Below are positions 24,746 to 36,465 of a stretch of DNA of 64,000 bases, in pieces. The stretch lies in NCBI GenBank assembly GCA_008933995.1, contig WARS01000011.1, positions 15,378,016 to 15,442,015 on the forward strand, in the 5' to 3' direction. The DNA comes from Datnioides undecimradiatus (lineage: Eukaryota > Chordata > Actinopteri > Lobotiformes > Datnioididae). The translations under genes were made by a program, and so were the position numbers. Position 1 is the stretch's first letter; each line of letters starts with the position of its first letter. The notes under the pieces were generated by a model that was given only the letters and a program-made list of their open reading frames with translations, was not told the DNA's origin and did not search any database.

Positions 24746-27700
24746 CGCCGTGAAGGCATCACACGCCACTCATATTTTAGTGGTTGTGGTGTTTGTCTGT
24801 GTGTCGGTCATTTGTATCTCAAATAATTGTGTGGAATAAAAACACAAATGCCTTGAATACGCGCATAAATATACTGAAATATACTGTATATTTGGTTTAC
24901 GGTGTATCTTGCAGCTATAGCATCAATCAGAACGTATTGTTGAGCACTTTCAGAAGCCGACAAATATGTGACCCATGAATGTTTTCACATATGCTTTGTG
25001 TTGTGTATGTTCTGTTTACCCTGGTATGACATATAGAGGCCAGCTGAAGGAGTAGATAACATGTCCAGCAGCCTCTCATCTCACCTCACTGGCTCTGCCT
25101 TTGATTCCCACCTGGTTTGGACATTCACAGAGCAAGTCTATCACGTGCGTGCAGCCTTCATATGACGCCATGCTGTGATCTTATGGCACACCAAAGCACA
25201 TGTTTGATTAATAGGATCTCGATGTGACCTTTCCGCCTTTTTTGAACGGAGGCTGAATAAGCTAATAGCTGCGTGAGCCAGAAAGCAACATTGTTGGATG
25301 AGTAAAAAAAAAAAAAGAAGAAGCATAGTTTCCTCTTTATTTTTAAAACAGGTTGGGTTTTTTTTTTGTAAATTAATAATTATATTGTTTGTGTACAGAG
25401 GCTAATTTCTTTTTGAGATCACTCCTGGGTCATGTTACCTGAAGACATGTCCTTCAAACAGTGCCCAAAAATACCCTCCCATCACATCTTTCTGACATCA
25501 TTATCATCTACTTCACAAGTTCGACAGTATGTGGAGGTGAAAAGTTAATATAAATACCTTTTTTTTGCTTTTTTCAGGTGTGAGGACACATTGTTTTCAA
25601 GTGTACCATGTTATCCAATCAAAATCTAGCTGAAGGACACACTGAAAGTTAGCTTTCTCGATTGGTGGGAGTCTCTAGCACGCATGGGTTGTTGTGGCCC
25701 ACAGAGTCTTTTTTCATCAGCGTAATTTATATTCCACAGGAAAGAGGGAAGTTTTTGGCTTCATGCACCACTGGGCAACTTTGAGAAGAATGAACAGGGC
25801 CATTCCTTCAACGCTCTCCTTTTTGCATTCATGCTCAACACAAACACAGGAACATCGGAGGATATCAGACATACGGCTGTTTGTCGCAGCAAGGAGATAA
25901 ACTTTGTTTCAGAGAAGGCAGAGCACTGCAAAACAAAAGCATAACATGCAAAATATTAATAAAAGGAGAGTTTGCGAATTCCCATATCAGAGCGCAGGTG
26001 ATGAAATGACTTTGGTCAAACAGTCTTCACTGACACAACACGGAGCGACCAATCGGTGGTCTCTCCTGTTCAGTCGAAACAAGGCATGAAGGACAAAGTC
26101 AGACTTCAACTCTTGGCTCAGCGCTACATTGTGCCTGTACATTCTGATTGCTAGTGTTGATATTGTGTTAACACGTCGACATACAGTACATGATCATTTT
26201 GGATCACAGTTATCATATTTTGACTTTTCATAGCATGAATATTCATTGATTTCTGGCAGGAAACTGTAGAAGCCAGGTTTCCAGGGTAAGAAGAACATTT
26301 CATATCACATCATCTTGACAACCAGCATAAAACACACGACTACAGTCAGCGACTTAGTGATTTATTGTGAGTTTTGTTCAACAGTTATTTGCATTTTCAC
26401 ACTCATTTGAGAGCAATTGCCTCTTGGCACACACGTTACAGTCACAATCTTGATTAGGTTTCAAATTCCTCCGGTCCGCCTTTCGAGGAACTCGGCAGCG
26501 AATGCCAGGAACGAAACCCTTTGCAAATAGGAAATAATAACTTATAGACACTGAGCCGACCCGCGAATTATGCTGACAGTCGAGACTGTACGAATTCTGC
26601 GAAGCAAAACAGTTTGGATGTCGGCACATTTCTAAAACAAAACAAAAAAAAAACTATACCGAGCCAAACTCTTCTGTGGAGACATGCGTTACAGAAAAAC
26701 CGTGGGAGCTATGTTGTGATTATAGTGATTTGTCTTTCCGATCTGATTTTGTGGCGCATTTTCCATCCGTTCTTTACATTTCTTTCTGTTCTGCCCTCCT
26801 CACTTGGCGACAAGGCCTCAACAATAACGCGTGATCTAGCCCCAGATTTTGTGTACCTGCTGGTTTGCCTGAAATGAAAGACCTCTGGGGAACAATTGCA
26901 ACGACACAATAGTAATAGAAATGTGTGTTATTTTCAAGGACGATGGAGGGAGAACAATGGGGCAGGAAGAGGGAGGTTGAATGTAATGGAGTAAGATATG
27001 CTGAGGGCCTCGTCTCAACCGACTCCTCTGATCAGAGTGCTGAAAGAGCTTCCTGTATTAAAGACCTGGTTGTGTCTATTTCAGATATCTATTCAATCCT
27101 ATCAGAATAGCGACTTTGTAAACACTTCTCTGGCTTTTTTAGCCTGTTTTGTTTATGCTGGCCGGCCAGAAACAGCGTCTGTATTGGGTTGAGGAAAGGC
27201 CAGGGTGTCAGGTGGAGGGAAGCCAGCTGTGGACACAATTGCAGAGATAGACAGAAAACAGGGTTTGTTTCCTGCGAGGAAAAGACGTTGGAAGTTGTTT
27301 ACTCACGAAGAACGGACGCACAGATCTTCTTAGAATTAGTCCCACGCCATGCACGATCCAAATGTTTTTCTTCTCTAAAGAGAGAGCGCCGATTTACAAT
27401 CTTGAATCTAACGCTACGTGATAAACATGTTTTCTTTGGGCGATGACATTCTCTCGGCTTCCTCAAATTCGCCTGGAAGGTGAACGGTTTCCCCAGGAAG
27501 CTTCAAAACATGAGTGACGTGTGTGTGAAGCGATTCTTCAGAGATGTACCAGGAAACAGTGACCTTCATGTACATGTGCAGCTCACAGCTAGGTTCGGTC
27601 CTGCCTCTTTGTTCGACCCCTCGCTTCCCTCCATCCGTGTTTTCGCCTGAGGTATAATACACCCAGCGAACATGACGGTCTTTGTTGCCATCACTCTTCA

Positions 27701-30454
27701 CAGAACCCTGTCAGATCTTATTTACTGCAGTACGTACGAGAGCCTAGATAGTGAAATAGATTTTCTGATTGATTTCCTATTTTTTTTTCCCCTACGGTGT
27801 CGTCACAAAATCAAAAAAACAGTATCAAAGTGCAAAGATGGCAATGCTCAAACTGACTGTGATTGATTTGTGCGACAGCTGATAGATCTTAGACACAGAA
27901 ATGTATTGAATGGAGTCTGGCATCTTCCCTGTTCACTACTTGTTTTATGATCCTTATAATGAGATCTGTCTGTTTTCTGGCTGCCTTCCTTGGAGTCATA
28001 GCTTCTCAAACCGTCTGGAGGAAGTCGACCACTGCCTCTTGAAGCATTCGCTTTGTCTAGACTCTGACTGGTGACCTTAGCCCAGATCATGTTAGCATGA
28101 CCAGCTGTACGGAGGCATGCTACTTCATGATTGGCATGTCTAATGAGACACAGAGCTAGTGCTGGACTGGGAATTTAAGATATGTCCATCAGAGCTACAG
28201 CACTCCTTCCATTCCACCTTAAGGAGAGATCTTAGCCGCCTAATCCCAGTTGATACCAGCCGGGATTGCCTGATGTTTGTTTTATTCAGTTTTTTTTATT
28301 GCTGACATTGAACACTGCTGTCCTTCATGGTATGTCTTTACTTTCTCCACCCTATTTGAAGGACTCACATAATTTCCTGTAGGGCTTCCGCTCCCATAAG
28401 GCTCTGTGATAAGACTACCAGACGTGTTATAGGGTCGGATGGTCAGAGATAAACTGAACCTCAGAGGATCGATGGGTTTGGAAGGGTTTAGTTATTGGTG
28501 AATGGTGAATATCATCAGTTCCTAAGAACTTTATGCATTACGAGAACAATGTGACGCGCTCGTATAATAATTATAACGTTAAAAGTGTTCCTCGGACTAG
28601 TTAATGATGCAAAAAAGGTGGATGAAGTGATATCACCACACTGTTACATCACGCAGTTGCGTTGTCTTTAGAGGTGCGACTCGTGTTTTCAGCAAGAAAG
28701 AAAGATTGTGATAACTCAGTTTAACAATAAAACCATGAAATAATCAAATGAAATGATGTTGAAGATGATTAAAGCATCAGATCACTTAAATTTCAAAAAT
28801 GTATTTCCACGTAACTCAAGTGGCATCCAGTTGTGAAGATTTGGTTTTATTTGCTCTGTATTTGATCCATAGCTTTGTAATATATAATACAATGAAGGTG
28901 GACTTGTATGTGGTGCTCAAGACTTTGTTAAACAAAGATTTAAATGTCAAAACACTCCTTTGAATGAAGCCCCACCAGCAAAATTCACCTCATCTGAACA
29001 GAAGTCAGGCAGATTCCTGCGTGGAAAAAAAGCAGCTGGCAGTCGTTCGCTCACAAAGAAAGCTGCTGATGAGGGGCTTCAGACACTTTGGCAGCAGCGA
29101 GCAGCACAATGCCAAGCCCAAGAGCGATGAGTTGAGACGTGTTTAACTTCATGCAGATTAGCAGCCACGACGCTGAAGCAGCAGCCGATTGCAGATTATC
29201 CTCCTGCGATGGAAATAAAGCTGAGACAGTTGGGATTTCTGGTAAGTTAGTGAGTCGGCTTTGCAGGGCAGGGAGGTGACTGTAAAAGCCAAAGACGAAT
29301 GTCAACCACGTGCTAATTAAGCTAGGTGAATTGGAAAGCATAAACACATGCTGCATTTCAGAATTAATATAGTGGTATGAGTGCTCAGCTGGCCTGCTCA
29401 GCAGCTCTACTACAAACTTGATACTGCCCACAACTGCACGTGATGTGTGTAGGGCTACTTGAGCAAACAAATAGGGGTTTGATAGGTTAACAAGGGTAGA
29501 TTTGAATTATTCTGCCAACAAAGGGGGAGCGGCATCGCGTCTCAACTGAACTGCTGGGGTTCTGTTGCGGCGGAGAGCTTTGACTAAGAAAGCCCTCATT
29601 AACGGCACTTCTTTTTCACATCATTTTGAACTGGATGGTCGTCCCAGAGTTTGGCAGATTGCAAGTGCTTTCGTTGGCTAAAGACGTTCGGTATTGCTCA
29701 ATTTAAAAAAAGATTTCTGTGGCTGTGTAGCAACTGAAGTATAAACAGTGAAATGATCCGCGGTTGTGAAAACAGGAGACAAAGTCAGTGTAATCGTCAG
29801 TGCATCAATATGTATATTTCAACATATATTTATAGGATATTTAGATTATTTTCAATGTGCACAAGCCATCACAGACAAATACAGTTCATGTTGGAAATAT
29901 TTACATATATTACTCCTATTTACAGATATTTGCTTGCCTTTTATGTACAAATATACTACACAGTCAGATGGAAATGCCTTGGTACATTGCAACATACATG
30001 GCTCTCATGCATGGGATTTTCATGGTGGTCTGACATCCGTTGCGGTGTTTCACAGAAGTGTGCAGAAAATTGTTTTTGTCTGGAGTGCAAATGAAGCCGG
30101 ATGCTGCAGGATGTCCGGAAAAAAAAAATAATTCAGGAAACATGTTGACGTCGAGCGCGTGGAATGTGCGGGCTTCTCCCCAAGATTTTGTGCAAGCCGT
30201 GGGAGGGGTCTGTGCATCGCTAGGTAGACCCCTCCAGCTGTGGCCAATCTCACTTCATCATAACTTTTGCCACATCCCCTTTAGGCTTAGGTTGAACGTC
30301 CTAATAGTTTCAAGGGGACAACATCTACAGAAATGAAAGCCACTCTTCAGGGATCCACATGGGGCTTCCTGCTGTAACGTGAAATAATTAGAAAAACGTG
30401 GATGCACGTGGGGGCGCAGCTAATAAATGCAGACTAACCACTGCACCTATTATT

Positions 30455-30460
30455 TTTATT
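30455..30460 (-). terminator. possible avpr1a polyadenylation signal
   Basis: AATAAA on the minus strand about 710 bp beyond the avpr1a stop, inside an A-rich stretch. It would give a 3' UTR of about 0.7 kb. Other signals may be used. Confidence 0.25.
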
Positions 30461-31171
30461 TTTTTTGTGACAGGCAACTGCTTTTCTGAAATTTTCAGGT
30501 CTTTTGACAAAAACCACACAAAGATCTAGTTCAGCAACAAAACTGGGAGTTTGCACAAAGGATGAAATGACTGCTTTGGGTACTTGGGATCTGGAAAAAT
30601 GGTTTTTCATCACCACACACCTCCTGGCTGCTGCGTAACTTGCATCTTTGTAAACAGTTTAACAGGGAAGGGTGTTTGGCAGTGCTGTGGGGAGACATAA
30701 CCACCAGTAAAAGCATCAGTATTCCTGGAAAAGGAAATAATCATGTCGGGACTCCACAATAGTGGCTTGACAACCTCGAGCTGTTTGATTTTCAAGTATT
30801 ACGACTAAATTCAACAAAATGCCATGTAAAGCACGCACACGTGTCAGCATCTAGTGTTTCTACAAACGACTGTGGAGACCTAAAAACATGAAAAGTTATT
30901 AAATTTTTTTTTTTTTTTTTTTTTTTTGCTGAGGTTTTGTGAAGAGGTCCAGCAAAAAGTCCATTTTTCTGTCCTTTTCTCGGTCATATGCCATATTTCC
31001 TCAGTTTTCTGTTCCATGCAAAAAAAAAAAAGTTGTATTTGCTTTATAGTTTTAAAACTTGCGGGGTCATGTCAATCACTGTCAGTCACTGTTAAAGTTA
31101 AGAGAAGTTGTGACTGTACGAGTACCTTGATGCCTCTGCCAGACATTTTTTAAATTCCCACCCCTGCCTGT

Positions 31172-31455
31172 TTACTCTGCCTGAATCGAGGACTTAGGAG
31201 AATTGTCCAGCTCTCTCCAGTTGCCAGAGCTGCCCGTAGGGCTCCGATTGGTCATCTTAGTCAGCAGCGTTGTTCTGCGCAGACTGCTGTCTGAGTCCTC
31301 CTTCTTGAAGTCAGTGTTTGCTTTGAGGCAGCAGGAGAAGCAGTGCACAAAATCCTGGAGGAGGTGGCCGCTGAAGATCATGTATATCCACGGGTTACAG
31401 CAGCTGTTGAGACTGGCAAGGAGCGCAGACAGAGTCACCGCTGTGTTCTCAGAAT
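31172..31455 (-). CDS. avpr1a: avpr1a coding exon 2: TM7 and cytoplasmic tail
   Basis: Second and last coding exon (284 nt; full protein 410 aa). The acceptor tctctag precedes 31455. The split codon becomes Asp317, giving [19 protein letters not shown] in TM7. The NPxxY motif is N337-P-W-I-Y341, followed by FSGHLLQDF (helix 8). Cysteines 355, 358 and 359 are the likely palmitoylation site. The tail ends with [11 protein letters not shown] and a Ser-rich stretch like other V1a receptors. Stop is TAA at 31174-31172. The single intron between TM6 and TM7 (32242-31456, 787 bp) is at the position known for vertebrate vasopressin/oxytocin receptors. Confidence 0.95.
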
Positions 31456-32242
31456 CTAGAGAACAGAGAGAGGAAAGAGGAAAAGGGTGATTAATCTGCA
31501 AAACATCTGCCGCAAGCTTGGCTGCGGAGATGCCTGCTAAGTCAATGCATCTGGTGTTGAAATGTAAAACTTCATTTGCCTTTAAACAGCAGAAAATCAG
31601 AGAAATGAGTTCAAAAAGTGAGTTTCTGTTGCAGATCAAATTTACTTCAAGTATTTTAGAATCGAGCTTCATATGTTGACCCTATCCGAGCAAAGTTCAT
31701 GAAGCGAATAACCTGAAATAACAGTTATTATGGTGTTTTTCTCCTTTGATAAAACTCTTCAAATATAAAGCTCGACTTGGAAGTGAATGACGGTGGTCCA
31801 TGTGAGAGCCCACAGCTGAAGAGGCTGAACTTCTGACAAAAGGAAAGAATTCAATTAAGATTTCAGAGAACCTAGATCTCAAAACAACTTTGAACTTCTT
31901 ATTTCTGCCTTGACATTTTAATCGTGAAGGCTGACAATGCTACACTGCCCACTTTTTGTAAATTAAGTGTCTTGTGAATGTTTTCTTTTTGTTATATTTA
32001 TCGTTTTCTTCCCCCACTATTACACTTCTTTAGTTTTAGGCACCAAATAAATCCGTGCGTACAGGCTGTGGGCACTTGGACGTGTCTTTACGCACGGTGA
32101 GCTTTTTCATTCGACAAGTGACCGAGTGCTTTCTTCTGAGCCGCGAGTTCTTCGGCTGTTTATCACATCATTCCTCAAACTGCCATAGTTTTGAATTCAG
32201 TAGTCGCTACTACATCGCTGGTTTCATTTCTTCAACACTCAC

Positions 32243-33191
32243 CAGCCCACTGGAAGTTTTCATCCCACACGGACCACATCTGTACTGTGAAAAACGGCGC
32301 CCAGCAAACAATGTACGCCAAAACTATCACGAAAGTCATTTTAACGGTCCTCAGTTTGGCTCTTGATATGGTTGTAACGCTGCTGACCGAGTGCTTCCCG
32401 ATCAGCCCGTTCTTTCCCGCAGCACCCGCCGTCGTTTTCCTTTTCTTGTATTTGATATTTTTCCATATGCTGTGGCAGATGAAGCCGTAGCACATCATGA
32501 GAATGACCACGGGCACGAGGAAGATGCCCACAGTTATCCAGGTGATGTACGCCTTGGCGCCCCATGGCTCGATAAAGTAAGCCCAACAGTCATAAACTTC
32601 CGAGCCGTTCTTGATCTCGCTCAGGGAGAAGATAAAGTACTGCGGAGTGCTGAGCACCAGGCTGCACATCCACGTGGAGACGATCATGATATAGGAGCGC
32701 TGGGTGGGTTGCTGGAGGGTTTTCAGAGGGTGGCAGATGGCAATGTAACGGTCCAGGGTCATCATCACCATCATGTAGGTGGACGCAAACATCCCCATCA
32801 CCTGGAGGTGCTTGACAATCCTGCAGAGAAAGTCTGGACCGTAGAAGCGGAAGGTGATCTCCCAGCAGAGCTGCGGCAGCACCTGGAAGAAGGCGACCAC
32901 CAGGTCAGCCAGGCTGAGGTGTTTGATGAAAAGGTGCATCCGTGACATCTTCTTCTTGGTGTTGTACATAGCCAGCAGGACGCTCACGTTGCCAATCACA
33001 GCAACCACGAAGGTGATGCTTAGGACCATGATCTCGATTTGGGCGACCTCCTCGTTTCGCGCAAACGGATCAGAACCGTTTGGGTGGACGGTGTCGTTCT
33101 CAGGTGTTCCCATCGTAAAGTCATTAGAGGGACTGAAAACCAGAGACTGGTTCCCTCCGCTCAGGAGCAGCGCATAGTCAGGAGTGTGCAT
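32243..33191 (-). CDS. avpr1a: avpr1a coding exon 1: V1a-type vasotocin/vasopressin receptor, TM1-TM6
   Basis: First coding exon (949 nt, residues 1-316 plus one base) of a class A GPCR for arginine vasotocin/vasopressin. In this family it couples through Gq to phospholipase C at the plasma membrane. The extracellular tail has N-glycosylation sites at Asn14, Asn32 and Asn38. Family sequences seen include [20 protein letters not shown] (TM2), the DRY motif at 147-149, HPLKTLQQP (loop 2), the conserved Cys123-Cys202 pair, and CWAPFF in TM6 at 296-301. The ATG is at 33191; Met27 is an alternative start. The donor gtgagt lies at 32242. Whether this is the aa or ab teleost paralogue cannot be decided here. 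Synteny with PPM1H supports V1a rather than V1b, V2 or oxytocin receptor. Confidence 0.95.
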
Positions 33192-33507
33192 GGCACTGCC
33201 CCTCTGTGCGCCCTAGCAGATACAGTGCCAGAGGGGCTGTGAAGTGCCTCTCCAATCCGTATATGGAGCTACCTGATGCTCACAGAGAAACACGTTGCTC
33301 TCTGACTTGTGGCTGCTGTCGCTGCTTTTTAAACTCGAATCAAATTTCAGACAGCGCGTGCTTGAAGCGCATACACTGCAAAAAACTACAACACCACAAG
33401 AAGCTGCATGGTTATGGGTTCCCAGAGCGCGTTTTTCCTTAAACAAAACACGCGCGTCCAGCAGATTATAAAAAGAATAAAAAGTTATTTAAAATGAATA
33501 TAATTGG

Positions 33508-33514
33508 ATTTATA
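33508..33514 (-). promoter_or_regulatory. possible avpr1a TATA box
   Basis: On the minus strand the bases read TATAAAT about 320 bp upstream of the avpr1a ATG, which would give a 5' UTR near 290 nt. AT-rich surroundings make chance matches likely. This is inference only. Confidence 0.2.
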
Positions 33515-34908
33515 GTGCAAAATGAAGTTGTTTGTAGATGCATTTACTTGTAATATGGCTGACTTTAGCGCCTAATTATCTGTAAAAACATTCTCCAGTG
33601 ACAGTCCTGGTTTTTCGTTCACCTTTCCTTCATTTTTGTCTGACTCACTTACTTATTTTTGAATTTTCAAGCCCAATGTGATGAACAAGTGCGTTTTGTT
33701 TTTTGTTTTTTTTTGCAGTGCACAGCCAAGCCCTTCCCCACGGTGAGCACAACCTCCACATCACCACAGTTCATCCCACTCATGGCATGGGCCACATGTT
33801 TAGAAAGCCGTTTTGCGCACATTTAAAAAGTAACACACACACTAAACTGCAAAATTCCAAGCAAGTTGAGTAACACACGGTTCAAACAGGCAGCTTATTT
33901 ACATTGGAAGTGCTGCATGAAGATATGACAAGACTTGTGACTTGTCCTTAGTTGTAGGGTTATCCACTTAATTTAATATTATTATATTTAGAACTCGGTT
34001 TTGCATTGAATTGCCTCATTTCCTGCGGTGCAAATGCATTGACCAACATGCTGGAATGTTGTTTGTGTTCACCGCTGCAGAGTGAGGCCTTGTGCAATGA
34101 TGAACTGTTTAAAATTGTTTATCAGAAGCGGTTTGCTCATAGAATCAGCACGCTTGATTCATTCAGGCTCAGTGCTTCCTATTTAAAGTCCCATTTCGAA
34201 CTGCAAGAAACTGGCACTGATGATAAATTAGGTGGTTCAGGGTGCTGGTTTGCACTAGTTGAATGCAAGCATGTGCTTGGGTTTCATTGGGTTTCACATG
34301 CATTCATTTGCTCTGAATACCAAGATCATTTTTAACATAGATTTGGTAATATTAGGCGATGTTTTAAGATCTCAGCCGTCGTCCTTAAAAACCCAGGTAA
34401 GCAGAATCTGGTTTGCAGTGCTCACAGCGAACCTACATCTAAAATATTCCACAGTCCATTTGGATTTATTTCCAAAAACACTGTCTCGGTCGTCTAGATA
34501 CTGCAAACAGTTTTCCTGGAAACTAAATAACATCCCTCTGTGAACCGTTCACATATTATCCACTATAACTGAGACAGTGCTTTGGAAAAAAGTTGTTGGA
34601 TTTTTTTAAAAATGTAATCATTCATCACTTTGAACGCCACAAAAACAAAGTTCACGCTAAACATTTTTGGTCGGGCAGCACAAATCTCAAATCTGGCAAA
34701 ATACTATTTGAATTATTCTCAATGCCTAGATCTCATTTGAAGAAGAAAGGGAGAGAACATTCATTTCTTGTAATTCAGATTAACTAAGCCTTTATCGTTC
34801 TTCTGTGAACTTTATGAAAGATCCCCAGCAGACATAGTTTAAAACATACACATATACTTTGCTTTTACACTTACCTACAAGTCCCTTCTTTGTGTATTTC
34901 CCCTAAAG

Positions 34909-35731
34909 CAGTGATTCCCAACCTGTGAGAGATCATCAGGTGTGCTGTGGGAAATGATCCAATTTCACTTAAATGGTCAGAAAATGATTATTTATTTACT
35001 GCAAATAATTTGTCTTTGTTTGTCTATTGTGACAGGCAGAACAATTAAATACTCTTCCACCAGATGGCAGAAGGTAGATAATAACCTGTGTATCTACCTG
35101 TTGCCATTCTAGCAACAGAGTAAGTCATGCTTCGAGTGAGACAGTGGTGATAGCGATGGATAAAGTATGAGTAGTATGAGCGGTGGTCAGAAGAAAGCAA
35201 CAAAGGTGAGCTCAAGACAATGCACTGAAAGTTATCTTTCCTTTGGAATTACTTGTACCTGGGGAATGTGCTTGGTTTGTGGGGGAAAAGCTGTCAAACA
35301 GTGCCGTGGTTCCAAGCCGTCTCCAAACTTAAACACCCGTCCCTTCAAAAGACAAACGCAGACTATTTTGTTCAACTGCGTGAAGAGTACTAGGAAACAG
35401 GCAGCTTTACTGAGGAGAACCACAACGATGAATGAGAGAGCTCTCAAGGCTGGCTACCAAGTTGCTGAACTCATCGCCAAATCGAAAGAGCCACACACCG
35501 TAGCAGAGGCAATGATACCGCCTGCCTGTAAAATCATCGTTAGTGAGACGTGTTCAACTTTGTGTTCGACTAAACAGGCTCATTTCACACTGAGTAAGTA
35601 AATTGTGAGTACACTGAGACTAGATGATCATCATTTCATTTTATATGCTTTTTTTTTCCTTTGGTGGTGTGCCGTGGGATTTTTATAATGTAAAATATGT
35701 GACATGGCTCAAGAAAGGTTGGGAAACAGGT
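34909..35731 (+). mobile_element. decayed hAT DNA transposon with BED/ZBED5-like ORF remnant
   Basis: The left end reads CAGTGATTCCCAACCTG and the right end, reversed, CTGTTTCCCAACCTTTC, a short imperfect inverted repeat of hAT type. Inside, 35167-35601 (plus strand) stays open for 144 codons and resembles the N-terminal part of ZBED5/FAM200-type hAT transposases. It shows a CLVCG zinc-finger start, then TTTMNERALKAGYQVAELIAKSKEPHTVAEA and PACKIIVSE, which in that family precede the catalytic region. The zinc-finger part is eroded and the catalytic domain is absent, so this is an internal-deletion or non-autonomous copy. No clear 8-bp target duplication was found. Confidence 0.72.
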
Positions 35732-36049
35732 TCCAGGCTAAAGGTTCCAGGTTTTCAAATACACTTAAGTTGCATTGGACTTGAGTGTGTCGGACCACGA
35801 TTGGGTCCCAAATCAGATTATGATGTCACGAAAGCATCCACATGTGCACGTCTTAAACTTAGATTAAAGATCAGTCCTCTAGTGTCAAACTCTACATACT
35901 TCTGCACAACGGAGGGCAAACAGTGACTAAACACTAAGCAGAACACACCTCACTGGAGAAATATTATGACTTGGCGTTTCCACCTTGCCGTGTGAACAGC
36001 CTACATGCTTTATCTGGGTTTTCTCTGCCTCTCCTCCCTTGTGCAGAGC

Positions 36050-36465
36050 ACCCTGCCAGCACCCTCCGCCGTTGCACACCCATCTAGCAGTTCTTTGCTC
36101 TCAGCATCTTCGGTGACGCCGCCTCAGTTTCCAAGCGAGCCGTAACAATGTAAATTGCTTATTACAGTTTCCATTGCGCGAGCGGATGATTACCAGCTGG
36201 CTGTGGGTATCCGGCGAGCTTTTCAGTTCATCTGATCCATGTGCTGATAGCAAAGAGAGTTATCTTTATTGTGCTCACTGTCCAGATCTCGTCTCTTTCA
36301 TTTCCGATGGCCCTTTAAGAGAGTGGGGCAAACTGGAGCCCCCTTCCTAAAATTTCCTGCTGGCAGCTTGAACAGGCTTAGTGCGATATAATGAAGTTTT
36401 CTCAATTATCGCTGTGTTAGTCTCTGCTAATCTTTCCATCAGGACCCCAGCCAGGGAAATTTCAA
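36050..36465. promoter_or_regulatory. candidate conserved non-coding element upstream of avpr1a
   Basis: A long repeat-free block 3 kb upstream of avpr1a with TGTAAATTGCTTATTACAG, GATGATTACCAGCTGG (E-box), AGAGTTATCTTTATTG (GATA-like) and TTCTCAATTATCGC. It has no ORF and is the best-placed candidate avpr1a enhancer. Inference only. Confidence 0.3.

Larger units (their letters stand above)
16501..31171. other. intergenic region between ppm1h and avpr1a (14.7 kb)
   Basis: No protein-coding exon recognised. Contains the 141-bp ppm1h duplicate, several microsatellites, a SINE-like scrap at 18.3 kb and an enhancer-like block at 24.5-24.7 kb. Block 28.96-29.23 kb is also repeat-free and moderately GC-rich. 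The start of the region is ppm1h upstream DNA and the end probably includes avpr1a 3' UTR. Confidence 0.7.

Noticed and set aside
29766-30131. Overlapping 113- and 121-codon open frames
   Set aside because: AT-rich, no domain, no splice context; consistent with chance.
31021-31032. A-run and other homopolymers (for example T-run 30906-30928) as retrogene poly(A) marks
   Set aside because: They are not preceded by any recognisable mRNA copy and no target duplication is visible.
32391-32945. 184-codon open frame on the plus strand
   Set aside because: Antisense shadow of avpr1a exon 1; open because of the codon composition of the receptor.
35732-35743. GGCTAAAG near the right end of the hAT remnant as a target duplication of CCCTAAAG on the left
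   Set aside because: It is offset by several bases from the element end and matches imperfectly, so it cannot be accepted as a target-site duplication.
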